A DNA stretch of 50,840 bases from Pelomyxa schiedti. Taxonomy: Eukaryota > Evosea > Pelobiontida > Pelomyxidae. Both the position numbers and the translations under genes were made by a program. Positions 11,223-23,600 of the stretch are shown in pieces (position 1 is the stretch's first letter; each line of letters begins with the position of its first letter). A model generated the notes under the pieces. That model saw nothing but the letters and a program-made list of their open reading frames with translations. It did not search any database and was not told the origin of the DNA. The stretch lies in contig JAHLWZ010000834.1 in assembly GCA_020536535.1 (NCBI GenBank), positions 1-50,840 of the forward strand, written 5' to 3'.

Positions 11223-11449
11223 GGTCGCGAGGTGTCGCCGCGTGCGTGTTGTTGGGCCTTGTTTGTTTACAGATCTGATCTAGAGAGAAACTATTTTTAA
11301 AACGAATCGCGTCATTTGCAACAGTGGAATTCTTCCTTCTCAGGGTGGTACACGAGACCTGAAATCTTGGACTTCTCTAAAGAGTGTTTACCTTTGCACC
11401 CGAGGTTTTTGTTGTTGGAAGAATAAGCAGTATTTTATTTTGGGTTGAA

Positions 11450-14197
11450 CTAGTTTTGAAACCCAAGTATACAATAGAATACTATGCAATAAACGCTCAC
11501 CATCACTAATGACGAGAGCATGAAGGGAAATCCCCAGCCCATGAACCTGAGGAATGACAGCTTAGTGCCAGACCTTACAGCAATATTGGCAACAATCAGA
11601 TTCGGAGCGGCCGCGATGAGGGTGCCATTGGCACTCATAGAAACGCCTAGGGAAAGGGCCCAGGCGAGGGGCCGCATTGCGCACTTGAGATTTGGATCAT
11701 AGCCAATTTGGTAAATCTAGTGTCAAGTTTAAAGGGGTGGCATCTGTGTTTAGTCTGGTACCAGTGGGAGTATAGCAATCGTGAACGCAATGTTGTTGCA
11801 CCAGCAAGCCAGAAGTCCACTGATCCAAATGATAAAGATCACGGCAAAGGATAACTGATACTTTTCGGGGAAATCTAGATGAAGTGTTAATTGCGGGTCA
11901 TTTTTATGGGACATTTACATCCAATCAGGGTTTCGGCAAGGCTTGTGAGTGTATAAGTGAGGCTTAGGCGGTCAGCTAGCTTGACAAAGATGAACAAATA
12001 CGAAAAAAATAGTAGTGTGGGCCATTCGACTTTCTCAAGAATTTCCGTAATGTCTTTGTGGCTTGCGATAAGAAGTAAAATCTGTTTGGTGGTTGGTTGG
12101 ACAGTGTAGTGAATTCACATACGCCAGCTCCAGCAACTGAAACTAGAGCAGCACTAAGACCGGTCCAAGTCTCTACTAAAAAGCCAATCAAAACACCACT
12201 TAAAACAACCACGCATTTCACAAATTTAGCGGGGTCTCGCAATCGGTACACTAGAAGAAGAGGTGAATCTTAAGTCTTCAAGAAGTGAAATGAAAATAAC
12301 CTGGAATGATTTGAGTCCCACCCTCATTCAGTAGGTGTGCTACTTCATCATCTATCTCTCCTGTATGTGCTGTTGGTTCAGGAGGCTCTTCTAGTAAGCC
12401 AGTCATATCGTCATTCGACCCCGTTGTAACGCTGGGGGTCTCTTCCACATCATCACCAAAGCCTGCGACAACAGCCCCGTCAAGGAATTCTTTAATTTGG
12501 CTTGGCTTCAGAGATGCACTCATGTGTGAACCAGGGGAAGTGAGAATATCCTCGGAACTTCTGGGAGCAGGAGGTTGTTGGTTCGTGATGGGTGTACGAG
12601 GGAGCCGGGATACAGAATAACTGGTTGGGCCAGCATTTAAAGGAGGAGAGCTAGTCCTGCGGTTGCTCACACTCAGACTCCTGTTTGGGTGGAGAGGAAG
12701 TGAATATTTCGTTTGAGGGTGTGGAAAAAATACTTGATTTTAGGTATATTTGCAAAAGATGCAACATAGGGGATAGTTGCAGCAGATAAATTTTGGAGCT
12801 CGGGTACGTTCATTTCCACACGGGTATTAGTTCTAAGCATGGCTCTGAATTGCATATACATGATAACTGATAACATCGGAAGCATCATAATAATACAGGG
12901 AGCACAGTTAACGAGACTGAAAAAGTAAGATGGAGAAAGATCTGAAAGGCCATACAAGTCGTTGAACCCCAAACCAAAATAATTGCCTATGATCAAATTT
13001 GGTGGGTCACCGATATAAGTCATTCCACCTCCCAGAGTACAGAAATAAACCAACGCCATCAAAAATGGTTTGGGCTCACAATCCAAAAGAGTAGCTATCC
13101 TCACGCTCATTGGGGCCATCAGCAGAACAGTTGTGCAGTTATCAAGAAATGCGCTTGCGGCCATTGTGAAGGTCCCAATAGTGAAAAAAATGATCCACCT
13201 TCGTGTCACCATGGGAATCTTGGGCCACTTTCTACTTATTTTTAGTACAGCCCAGGCACTGTACTCAAAAAATCCAGTTTGTGCAAATACAACCATAATT
13301 GTCATCATTGACATTAGTAATACGATTGTATCCCAATCTAGCCAGCTGCACATTTCTTGAAGAGAAGGCATTGCTTGAGACGCCCACACGAATATAAACA
13401 ATACAATACATCCAAAAAGTGTGACAAGTGTGCGACTGACAAGCTCGAATGACAGAAATATAAACACAAGTAAAAACACAGCTGAAGCAAGATAAACCTT
13501 GTGGGATGTTGAGAAGTGTATTTTTTTTCACCCTACACACCTGGAGTTCTCCATACTTCCCTAACGGGACAGCATTCATTACTATGCAGATACTTATTTC
13601 CTCATATGACTGGTACACACGAGTCATGTGAACACGAAGGGCCTCAGATCTGACAAAGAGTGAGACTATAATGATGAACCTTCCTTACTTCGAAATGTTA
13701 TAAGATTCTCTCTTGTAGTGCCTTTCACAGACAGAAACCATGGAGAAAATAGGACAAGACATTTGCGTTGCTGGTACATCCACCCAAGTTGTTGGGTCCT
13801 TTACGGACATCACTGAGTCGGAATCAGGATTCACAAGGGCACACAAGCACTCAAGGTACCTCGTTACAAAGGAAACATGCACAAAACGAAGAAACAGTTT
13901 GCGTACATACTCCCTCTGCAAAGTAGCAGACACAATTTGTGACATGTCCGACGTGTATTCTGGCACTTCAATATCTAAGTCTACAGCAGCCGAATTAAAA
14001 ATAAGCAAGTGCAAAGGTGATGCCACACGAAGTTTGAGCAGTTCGAAGTCAGAGGTGACGGGCAGGTTGATTTCACCCTCGTACTCGTTGAGACAACCGT
14101 ACGGTGAAAAAATCCCCCCCTCACTGGCTGAACATGTACACGAGAGGAGATCCAGCAACAACACAACTGACCAAAACAGTGTTGTTGCCCGCAACAT
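11450..14197 (-). CDS. OCA2/P-protein-like ion permease (ArsB/NhaD type)
   Basis: This is a multi-pass membrane transporter of the ion-transporter superfamily that includes animal OCA2 (P protein) and bacterial ArsB. Support comes from the first transport half (12.7-13.5 kb; DWDTIVLLMSMMTIMVVFA, SAFLDNCTTVLLMAP, GGGMTYIGDPPNLIIGN), where GDPPNLIIG is a family signature, and from the second half ending MSANGTLIAAAPNLIVANIA, the mirrored signature. A Ser/Pro-rich cytosolic loop of about 130 residues (12.28-12.67 kb) joins the halves. The N-terminus (from ATG 14197) has a signal-peptide-like stretch (LFWSVVLLLDLLSCTCSAS) and a roughly 150-residue domain likely in the lumen or outside, as in OCA2. 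Substrate cannot be told from sequence; anion or proton-coupled transport in an endomembrane compartment is the family expectation. Confidence 0.85.
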
Positions 14198-14668
14198 CGA
14201 GATTCACGACGTGGGTGCTTGTTGTGGGGTTTTTTGGGAAAAAAAATAAGAAAAAGGTCAAAAGGCACTTCGCAAACAAAGCGTCCCAGTGAAGTGGTAC
14301 GATCTCACGAACTTTTTGACAAGTGGTTTGTTCGTGAAAAAAACTGTACGCAGGGTGGACATAAAAGGCACTGTCCTACCGACACTTTCTTTTGCGATTT
14401 CCGAAAACATCAAATGCACAGTGTTCGCGTCCCACAATCCGGCTTTCTGGACTTCCCGGATTGTGTTTGTCCTCGAAGTCCATATAAACACCAAGCAAAG
14501 CTGATGAAAACAGGTCCGTTGCTAATGTTTACATTAACAACCGGCCGCCAAACTTTGAGAGATTTGGCATTCGGGGACTAACCCTCCTTGGGTGTCTCAT
14601 CCGTGAAGTTATCCAATGTTCTGATACCTATTCTTTTTTTTTTCTTTTTCTAGCAGTAGGCAGTAGAA
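14198..14668. other. Intergenic region upstream of the permease
   Basis: No gene is supported in this 471-bp gap between two minus-strand genes. It should hold the permease promoter and the importin 3' flank. It contains a perfect 9-bp inverted repeat, ACAATCCGG (14434-14442) and CCGGATTGT (14456-14464), with a 13-base spacer. Confidence 0.5.
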
Positions 14669-17600
14669 TCATAGAGTTGCTGTTTGTTGGAGTAGTGTTC
14701 TTTCTGCTGCTGACAGGGCTCCCCATGCAGCTGTGTATGGGTAAGTGTTTTCTTAAAACAGATTGAAAGTAAGTAGGAGTGCACAAACCTTGCAAAACGG
14801 TTACTGGTGTATGCTGTTGTATGTGCCGCAAAGTTGCACCAATGAGATTAGGTAGGTCACCTGTTAGAACCCCAGAATCTAAGGCGGATGCAAACACTTT
14901 GACTATGTGCACCATGTTTCTCATATCTTGCCCAAGAATGACGGGATCGCCGCTGAGTTTGGGTTGTTTTGTTTAAGTTCAGCAATACAAATTGACAGTA
15001 CCTAGTCACAAATTGACATAGAGAGGTATAGCACAATTTGGCTTCTAATTCGTCGGCCAATACAGGGAGGTTCTTGAACCACATTAGAAGCAGCTCATTT
15101 CGGCCTTGTGTGTTGCCTTTCAGTGGTTATTCCCTCGAGAATAAATTTAAAAAGAGTTACTTGGAAGGCCCTTCCAGATTCTCAAGAATGCTGATATTGC
15201 ATTATCAGTCGCGTTTGATTCTTGTTCATTGCTTCGGCTTCGGGGATTCCGAAGGACTTGATGCAAAACTTTAATTACACCTGGAAGAGGGAGGGGAAAG
15301 AGGGTATCGTCAAAGAAGGAAAATACACGGAATAAAGGAAAACCTTCTAAATACGGTGCTAATAGGTGATGTCTATTTTGCCCACACATTCCTATTCCAT
15401 AAAGAGAAGCTTGTCGAACACCGGGAGATGTGTCAGTGCCAGCAAACTTGATGATTATGGGAAGATATCTTGTTGCCACTTCATCAGCCTCTGGCCTTGG
15501 AGTGTGAAATGCTTTATGAAGATAAGGCATCGTTTAGAACATACCCACAGAACTCAAAAACGTCATCAAGGAAACAAACTCCATACTGTCTTTCACAGTC
15601 GGGTGTGGGTCTTGCCTATCGCACATAAGACAAGGAAAAAACATAAGTGGATTCCAACTAGCATAGTATCGATACGAGGTAACAGTTCAGTTCGGAAAAA
15701 TGGGAAGTAAATCTGACTATGAAATTGCGCTATTTTGCCGAAGCAGTCACACAGCTGTTGGAGGATGAAAGAGATTTTTTTAGAGGATGTAAAAAAACCT
15801 CAGTTAAGATGTCCTCTTCCTTAAATTCATCCTCCTGAAGTTGATTTTTATCCTCTTCACATTCGCATGTGCCAGCAGTTTCTGTATGGTACTTCAGACA
15901 TTCACTCTTTTCATCATTTGAGGGAAAAACCTTCTCGTTCTTCTCTGCGGGCTTGCCAAGCAGCTAGCAATTCTAATCCAATTGTCTCAAACTGATTGAC
16001 ATCCTCCTCATTCAAACAGGGTCTTCCAATGGCTTCCATGCTCTACAACGTAGGAGTCTATATTCTTATCTTCTGAGGAACTTACTGTATCGATTGCATT
16101 TAACTGCCCAACAAGAACTTCATGGTCTTTCTCTGTTGCAATTGCAGAAATTAAGCCTATAAATAATTCATGCCATAGTGCAACAGTAGACCCCGTGCTG
16201 ATTCCACCTGAATGCATAATTTTAAAAAAATGTTCGCGAATGTCAAACAGAATTGTTACCAGATTTTTCCATTTCCAGTGCAAATTTAATTAGAACAGGT
16301 GCGCCTTGGCAAGCTTCAACTCGTATACCTTCCATTTTGTTTGTAAATATTATAGAAAGACATAATACCTGCAACCTTCATGAAATTCTGACTGCATGGC
16401 GAGTATTACTACCCGAACTACATCCTTCAGGTAAGGTAAAAAAGAACTGCCTAACTGTGCTGCGTATATGAGAATTAGCCTAATAGCAGAAAGCTTCTCC
16501 TCAAGAACAGAGGTATGAATAGCTAGAGACTGGAATGCAGGTGGGGTGATTAATGTTTCTGGGATAGTACCAAATTATGATAGAATACCTTGACACCAAC
16601 TTTGTAGACAACCCAGCCAGGCTCATGCTCTCCATCTGGAAGGAAGCTGTTATTTTGTTTTACAGGTAAACTATAGATTCACCATCAGCTACAGTGACAT
16701 CAGCCTTAAGTGTAGCTCTTTCCAAGGCGGAGGGCATTACCAGTGGAAGATATGGAGCAAATTTTTCTTTCAAACACTCTGCTATTCTTCCAAATGCAGA
16801 TTCAAAACACGCAATTTGAGGGTCGTCAGCTGATACCACTGGGAAGAACGTTTTGTCTATGCATGGAAGGCGAAGGCAAACCTTGTGTTTGAACAATGGC
16901 ATTCATAATTTCTCTTGCATCTTCCTCAAATCGTTCATGCCCAACTGCAATTCCTATATTTGATTTATTTTGAATACCGAACAAGTCGGACCCTTACCAA
17001 TAAGTGTTAATGACTCAATTGCCTTTGCTCTTAATTTTCGGAGGGAAACTGATCTTGCAGTGCCCATAATGTTCTTAAGATGGGGAACAAAAGTGTTGTA
17101 GAACTAATGACACAGTCAATGTCGGCCTACGTTTGAATTAAACTCGTACCGGAGTGAAGCCTAATTTCAAGGAGTGGGCGGCAGTGGAAATAGCACCAAC
17201 AGTTTCTTCTTGTACATACACATTCCTATAAGGCAAACGAAAGGTGTAAGTAGATTTTTGGCTAGTAGAAAGTTATTTATCACTGACGGTATCTGTAATA
17301 ATGTCAAGAGTGTCTGCATCATTTGTGTGACATAAATGGATGCTATTTCTTTGGAACAGCCAGAAATGAAGTCTGCTATGGTGACAGCTACATTCGCTTG
17401 AACTCTTTTCAATATTACATGCAAACTCGAGTAAATTCTCAATTACCTGGCAGATGTATCGTGAACTAAGTCAAGAACGACTGGCAGGAATTGGGAGGCG
17501 AGTTTAGTTTGAAATGCTGGCTAAAGTAGTTAAGAAAGAGAGGGCTAAGTGTTATGTACCCCAAACTCTCGGCAAAACTTTCCATAGCACCCGATACAAA

Positions 17601-19591
17601 GCCACCTCACACGTGGATGAGCATCACGTAAAAGTGGCAAGAGAAGTCTTTATGTTGTTAAAAGGAAGTACTTTATGTACGCGTACCCATGTATCTCAGC
17701 AAGATAGTTTTTAAGAACAAAGTGGCAACCATCAACTGATAAAGCAAGTGCGAAAATAGCAGCATACCTTGTTGTGACATTAAGGAGTGAGGAGGGAGGA
17801 AATGGATTTTTTCAAAAAAAAATATGTGCCTTTGTCTCCAGTCTTGTGAAGCCAATAAAGAGGAAATATAGGGCAATAAAATGGGAAGGATGGCACTACC
17901 ACCTATTCGGAAAAGTCAAAAAGCTGTGGGTTGTGATAACCTGTACCCAGGGCGCTGGTGAGTCTGTCAATACTCTGGGCAGAGAAATCCATGGTAGAAC
18001 ATAGTGAATCTTCTTTAAACTTCTCCCACGAGTCTGACTCAGAAACTTGCATCAACCATGACAGCAGCAATTGCAAAATTTTTGCAGTAAAAGTAGTGTG
18101 CTTTCTGTTGTCGAACTTTAGAGGAATAGTGTGGGAGGTCAGTACTTAATAATGGGAAGTTTCCCCTCACAAAGTGATAGTAGCACTTCAACAGCTAAAC
18201 ACCGAGTATTTATAGAAGTTATGAAAAACAGATGTAAAGTTTATGTGAGGGGAATAAAGGATATCTTCTTCCAGGGACTGATTACAGGAAACCTCAACCA
18301 TTGTATCCACCACCAGTATCAAGTGTGGTGCAAAAAACTCAGGGCTATAACTTGCCAACTCGATAAATACCTCCAGCGCTTTGCAAGCATCCAATTCGGT
18401 GTGTTGGTCAAGTGAAAGAGTGACGCACTGTTATGAGTTAATCTCAGATTAAGTAACAGTTAAACCTCCAGCATTTTCGGGATTAACTCTTGGAATTGAA
18501 CTGTTTCTGTCTCTTCACTTAAAACTTGAAAAAAAGCTGAAGTTGCTACAAAGCACTGCTGTCTCACCTAGCAAAGGATTAGCTAAAGCAGAGTGATGTT
18601 TAAATACTTTTAAGTCCGCATCTCCCATCCCAGATGCAAGGAGGAAATGCACTTGCTTAAAGACTGGCCGCCACATATCTGGACCAAGGAGAACAGATAA
18701 ATCAGCAAAGATGGCAAAAGATGCGAAACGCTGGCTGGGATACTGGCATGTGTAAATGTTGGCTGTGTTTTATGAGTTTTGGTTTGAGTGTTGTGTTGCT
18801 GCCATGCCAGGGAGGTGGTAGTTGTTTCAGGAAGATAAAAAGAAAAGATGGGGGAAAAATTCAAAGAAAGAAGGTACTTGTGAACTAGCACAGGTGAAAA
18901 GCTGAGAAAGTAACTGTGGCCACATTCCTATAGATGTAAATGTTTGTACTTAAAACCTGCATGGCATCAACCTTCTGGTACCAGTACACCAGCAAGGTCA
19001 GCAACAGTGTCACATACAACTCGCAACACAGACCTCTGATTATCACACATAACAATTCTCATAAGACAATTCTGGTAAGGTAACAGTTGGCTTTTGGTTT
19101 ACAAAAATGAAGAAAAACCTTGATAAAGTCTTGGTTTTCTGGTGAAAGTGTTGCCCACAGAGAGCCCTCATCCTTAATCAATGATGTACGAAGTAAAGTT
19201 GCAGCTATTTGCCGACACTACGGGGAAAAAGTGACCGAGGTGAGGGACAACAAAGACCGCACTCCATGTATAAGTGTATAAGCATTTGATTTAAAAGGGG
19301 AACAAAAAAAAAAAAGGGGGGGGGGGGGGGGGGGGGGCATACATCCACAGGGAACACAAACAGGGCAGGAGCCGCGGCACCACAAGAAGAAGAAGCGGGG
19401 GCGTCGTCGGCGACGTAGGCAGCCACCATTGCCAGGGTGCAGGCAGCCAGCCCCGGCGACTGCGCGCACACCCCCCGGTAGATCCCCTCCGCCTGCCCCC
19501 GCTCCTCGTTGTTGGGCGACAGAATCCGCATCAGCAGACCCGCCATGTTCCGCGTGTCCTCCGTCGTGGGCCCAGCTGCTGACGACGCCAT
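14669..19591 (-). CDS. IPO5: Importin-beta family karyopherin (importin-5/Kap121-like)
   Basis: Importin-5 carries ribosomal proteins, histones and other cargo into the nucleus with RanGTP. The gene spans nearly 5 kb with about 20 small exons. Starting at ATG 19591 (MASSAAGPTTEDTRNMAGLL), the N-terminal HEAT-repeat region follows, with IAATLLRTSLIKDE, LWATLSPENQDFIK, RSVLRVVCDTVADLA and later FRVLASFPAYPSQRFASF. The order and spacing resemble importin-5/RanBP6 rather than importin-beta1. The mid-region block SESDSWEKFKEDSLCS followed by SAQSIDRLTSALG matches the inter-HEAT region before the central repeats of that subfamily. The C-terminal exon ends AAWGALSAAERTLLQQTATL and TGA at 14669. The assignment to importin-5 over importin-4 is likely, not proven. 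Confidence 0.8.
19304..19337 (+). repeat. A12-G22 homopolymer tract in an intron
   Basis: Twelve A are followed by 22 consecutive G on the plus strand, in the first intron of the importin gene. On the transcribed sense strand this reads C22T12, a long polypyrimidine tract. The G-rich strand could fold into quadruplexes. Length may be unreliable in assembly. Confidence 0.8.
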
Positions 19592-19697
19592 TGTTGCAGA
19601 GTCCCGCTACCTGTGTGGTGTAATTGCCTCGGGTGTTGATGAGCGAGATGAGACGAAAAACGATGTGGACGAAGGAGACAAAATAAAAAAAAAACAA
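19592..19697. promoter_or_regulatory. Bidirectional promoter, importin / LSm-like
   Basis: Only 106 bp separate the importin ATG (minus) from the LSm-like ATG (plus), so both promoters must lie here or overlap the coding ends. I see no TATA box; the last 20 bases before the LSm start are A-rich (AAATAAAAAAAAAACAA). Confidence 0.5.
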
Positions 19698-20501
19698 ATG
19701 TCAACGCAGACCGAGGTGCCACAGCGCCAGGAGGAGCCGCCCGAGGAGCCCAGGGAGCACGTCAGGGTCATGCTGCGGGGGCGCAAGGCAGCGGAGTGTC
19801 CTGTGTGCGGGCCGCCCGCGGAGGGGGGGGCTGCCACGCCCCCAAGCAGCGAGAGGGAAGGGGGCGCCGGGGCGAGCGGCAAGGGGCCCGTGGCGAGGCA
19901 CGAGGCCAAGGCGTGCGGCGTGGGGGAGGTGCCCTGCGCCGTCGTGGGCTCCCGCGTGAGGGTGGAAATAGTCGACGGGGTGCGGTGCCTCGTGGGGATC
20001 CTCTCCTGCGTGGACAAGGAGCTCAACCTCGCCCTGTGCGACGCCTACGAGCACAGGCTCATCCAGCTGCCTCGTGCCAAAAAGCCCACTCTTGCGGACA
20101 CCCCAGCCGCCACGACGACAACAAGTTCAGCAACAGAACCTATTAATACCACAGCCCAGGCACCCGAGGCTGTCACAACAACCATACCAACAACAGCAAC
20201 AACAACAACAACAACCACCCCTTGCGAGTTTGACACCAAGGAAGAGGTAGTTTATGTGGCCAGCGTGGTCATATCATACAAAAACTGGACCAAGATCTGC
20301 ATGCTAAAGCCAAGGGTCAACCCCCCATCAACACCTCCCACAACTGAAATACCCAACACCACCGCAGACGCCACATCCCCAGCAGTCCCACAATCGCAAC
20401 CCCCCACAGAACCCACAAAACCCCACGAAACAACCACTGCGGATTCGCAACCTCAGCCCCAGCCCCAGGACCCACCCCAGCCCACAGTCGACACCCACTA
20501 A
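19698..20501 (+). CDS. LSm/Sm-fold protein (NAA38/LSMD1-like) with insertion
   Basis: A single exon encodes 267 residues. The Sm1 motif is clear at about residues 84-123: VGSRVRVEIVDGVRCLVGIL, then NLALCDAYEH, matching the strand-turn pattern with DG and the Asn-Leu pair. The Sm2 strand appears after a Thr-rich insert of about 50 residues as VVYVASVVISYKNWTKICM. The closest family I can name is the LSm-like subunit of the NatC acetyltransferase (NAA38) and related small LSm proteins, but the typical Sm2 glycine is not obvious. The N-terminus (acidic and Gly/Ala-rich) and the Thr/Pro-rich C-terminus look disordered, so the protein is about twice the usual LSm length. Codon use is very GC-rich in the first 400 bases, then changes to ACA/CCA repeats. 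Confidence 0.65.
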   Translation: MSTQTEVPQRQEEPPEEPREHVRVMLRGRKAAECPVCGPPAEGGAATPPSSEREGGAGASGKGPVARHEAKACGVGEVPCAVVGSRVRVEIVDGVRCLVGILSCVDKELNLALCDAYEHRLIQLPRAKKPTLADTPAATTTTSSATEPINTTAQAPEAVTTTIPTTATTTTTTTPCEFDTKEEVVYVASVVISYKNWTKICMLKPRVNPPSTPPTTEIPNTTADATSPAVPQSQPPTEPTKPHETTTADSQPQPQPQDPPQPTVDTH

Positions 20502-20606
20502 AAGCCATCACTTTTTTTTGATCAACCTGATCTTCGGTGCACCCTTTGTTTCAAACCCGAGACGTTGCGAACGCCGGGGCAAATTTCAACAAAAACCAAA
20601 ACGAAG

Positions 20607-23600
20607 ATGACGCCAGTGATGATGGTGACTGTGCTTGTCGCAATTACGGCAACTGCGACAGTGGCCACGGGCGCGGAGGCTTTCGAACGTAGTCGTGGTT
20701 CTGGGCCATTGGCGTATACGTCGCGAAACTGCACATTCCAACAAGAAGTCGATGTGCTGTGCACGTTGCACAAGGAGTACCCGTTCTTGTGGGACGAAGA
20801 TCCTTGCAACTTCACGATGCCATGCCAGACGCCTTTGTTGGGTGTTACCTGTTATACTGATGAAACTAAGGGTCACGTGCAATCACTGTATGCTTATACT
20901 TCGTGGCAGATGCTGTTTTGTGCTTATTTTTATGTTACTGTTAAACTTCTCATTCCATTTATGTCATCTCACTGCTTGATATTTCCCTCCTTCAAATATA
21001 TCTCTTGTTTTAGATCTCTCACTGAGAGCAATTTGGGTGGCTCATTTCCAGAGTGTGTTACTGGGCTCTGCTATCTACATGTATTGTACGTTTCCTTCAA
21101 CTGAATGTTTTTAAAAACCAAACCCAAACAAGGGATCTTGCAGATACTAAATTGCATGGAACTATTCCCGAGATGGTCGGGAACTTAACTCAACTTCTTC
21201 AACTGTTGTCTTCTGTTCTTTGCACTTTTCCCCTGACACTTGACAGATGTCTCCAATCCAATCTTTTCACTGGGTCAATTCCTTCCTCCATTGGAAATAT
21301 GGGCAACCTTCAGTATTTGTATGAAAATCATCCATCATTCATGTGGTTTGATTATACTTCCTTCCAGAGATGTTCACAGTAATGACATAACTGGTGTTAT
21401 TCCCAGTACCATTTCTGGTTTGACTAGTCTCCGTTACTTGTAATACCTTTGCTTTTGTTGTGGTTGTCTCAAGTTTTTAATCACCCAGGGATGTGTCATT
21501 CAATGACTTCAATGGCTCGTTTCCTGACACAATGGAAAGTTTAACTCAACTTCAGTACCTGTATGTAAGTTCTACTAATATCCAAAATGTAACCAAGAAA
21601 GAGATTTTTCCTACAATGAACTCTCAGGGGAGATTACTGAGCACTTTTGCAAGATGGTAGCCATGCAGTGTTTGTACATCCCACACTTGATTGTTGTGCA
21701 CTCTAATTGTGTCAAGGTTTGCCTCGTACAATGATCTTTCAGGTTCTTTACCGTCATCCCTTGGCAATATGAAATCTCTTGTTCTTCTGTAAGCTGAAAC
21801 TGAGGTGGAAGAAACTTTTCAGCTGATTTCTTTATTCTCAGAAAACTTGATAATAATGGCTTGAGTGGACAAATCCCCAGTTCCATAGGAAATTTTTTAA
21901 GTCTACAGTACCTGTATGATCGTGAAAACTCATAGCAAGCTGATACATGAACAATAGGGGAATCTCACATAATTCTTTCACTGGAAGTATTCCTTCCTCG
22001 TTGGGAAATGTGACAAACCTTCAAATTTTGTAATGAACCTATCCCCACTTCTCCAATTGATTCTTAATAGGGATATGTCATACAACTCTCTCGAAGGAGA
22101 CCTTCCAGATACATTGTTGCAACTCAAAGAACTGTATTACCTGTAATAACCTTTCCCATTTATACTTTGTATTTCTTTTTTTTTTTTTTTTTTTTTGTAA
22201 AGTTTCTTTAGAGATATTTCTTCGAATTTTCTCAACAGTACACTCACATACTTCGATACCTACCTTCAGACTCTTGGCTTTTGGTATGTCTGAAAAGCAA
22301 TTCTTCCTTCCTCACACTTTTTCTTTAGTAACTTGTCAACTAATTGCATTTCTTGTGAGTCACCTCATTCCTGCTACTGTAATTCGTCACTGAGTTCATC
22401 CATGTGTACATGCATTGAGGCAGAGCAAGGATGCTATATCGAGGACTCTTGTTATGTCAATGGTCATATTGTTAATACTGGGGGATGTAAACAGACATGT
22501 AACACTTCTTTGGAGCTATTTACCTGGATACCTGCTTCCTGCCCTAGTGTCAGTGAAGGTTTACTCTTGCCGTGTGAAATTGTCTCTCACCGCTTCCAAG
22601 ATTCGGGATTATCATCAAAGACAATAGGTCTTGTGTCATTCTGCATCGTTTCCATCGTAATAACATCCTGTGTACTCACATGTGTTGTTGTTTACAGTAG
22701 GTGTGTTTGATCTCTTTTAGATTTCCTTTGTGGCTCTCATGGATCTTCTAACGGAAACTTCAAAAGGAAATCAAAAAAAGAGGAAGCAAAGACTCTTCTC
22801 CCAAAAAAGAGCCTTGCCGATTTAAGTGTTAGTTGGTGTGAATTTTGATCTATTCCTCCCCTCACTCTTTCCACAACTCAACACTACACTGAAATATTTA
22901 TCCCAAAATCTCGCTACTAATCTCCAAAAGTAATACCCCAGAAGAGTTTCCTCTTAAGCTCTCCCAGACTGTTGTTGATTTGGGTGAAAGGGCTCCAGTT
23001 GGCATTGAAGTGACCCAGGCAATAACAATTACAAATCCAGCAAAGACGGCAATCAAAGTCAAAATCGTCCCACCTCAATGCAATAAAATCGTGTTGGTCA
23101 TTCAACCTGCTAGCAAGACTATCAGATCAGTGCGCATTTACACCATAGGAATATAGTTACTAACCTACCTTGGAAGGGAGGGAAACTTGAGGTACTACTA
23201 AAAATTAAGATCCTGTGCACCACTACAATTGATGCTGATGCCCACATTTTCGCAGAAAAATGTATCTTCCACTTTCTTTCCACTTGTACTAACTGTAATT
23301 AGCTGGAGAAACATTGGTTATTTTTTTTTACTATTTCTTTTGTTCGGGGTTGGAGAGGGAACCTGAGAATGAAATTGATGCACTTTAGGGTATTCTTCCT
23401 CTAAGGATACAAGCAGTGGCGGAAATGTCAACTTCCATTGATATGGACCATATCTTGGTACTTGTTTTACTCATAGAAGTAATTTTAACTTTGGCATTAG
23501 TTAGATCCGTTACCAATTGGCGAGGGTGGATATGGTGATTTCCCTCCATCATTCCATCCATCAAACCTAATCTTGTTTAATATTAGGGGTGGTTTACAGA

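Noticed and set aside
13740-14249. Plus-strand frame opposite the first permease exon
   Set aside because: The minus strand gives a signal peptide and leads into the permease; the plus frame has no recognisable content.
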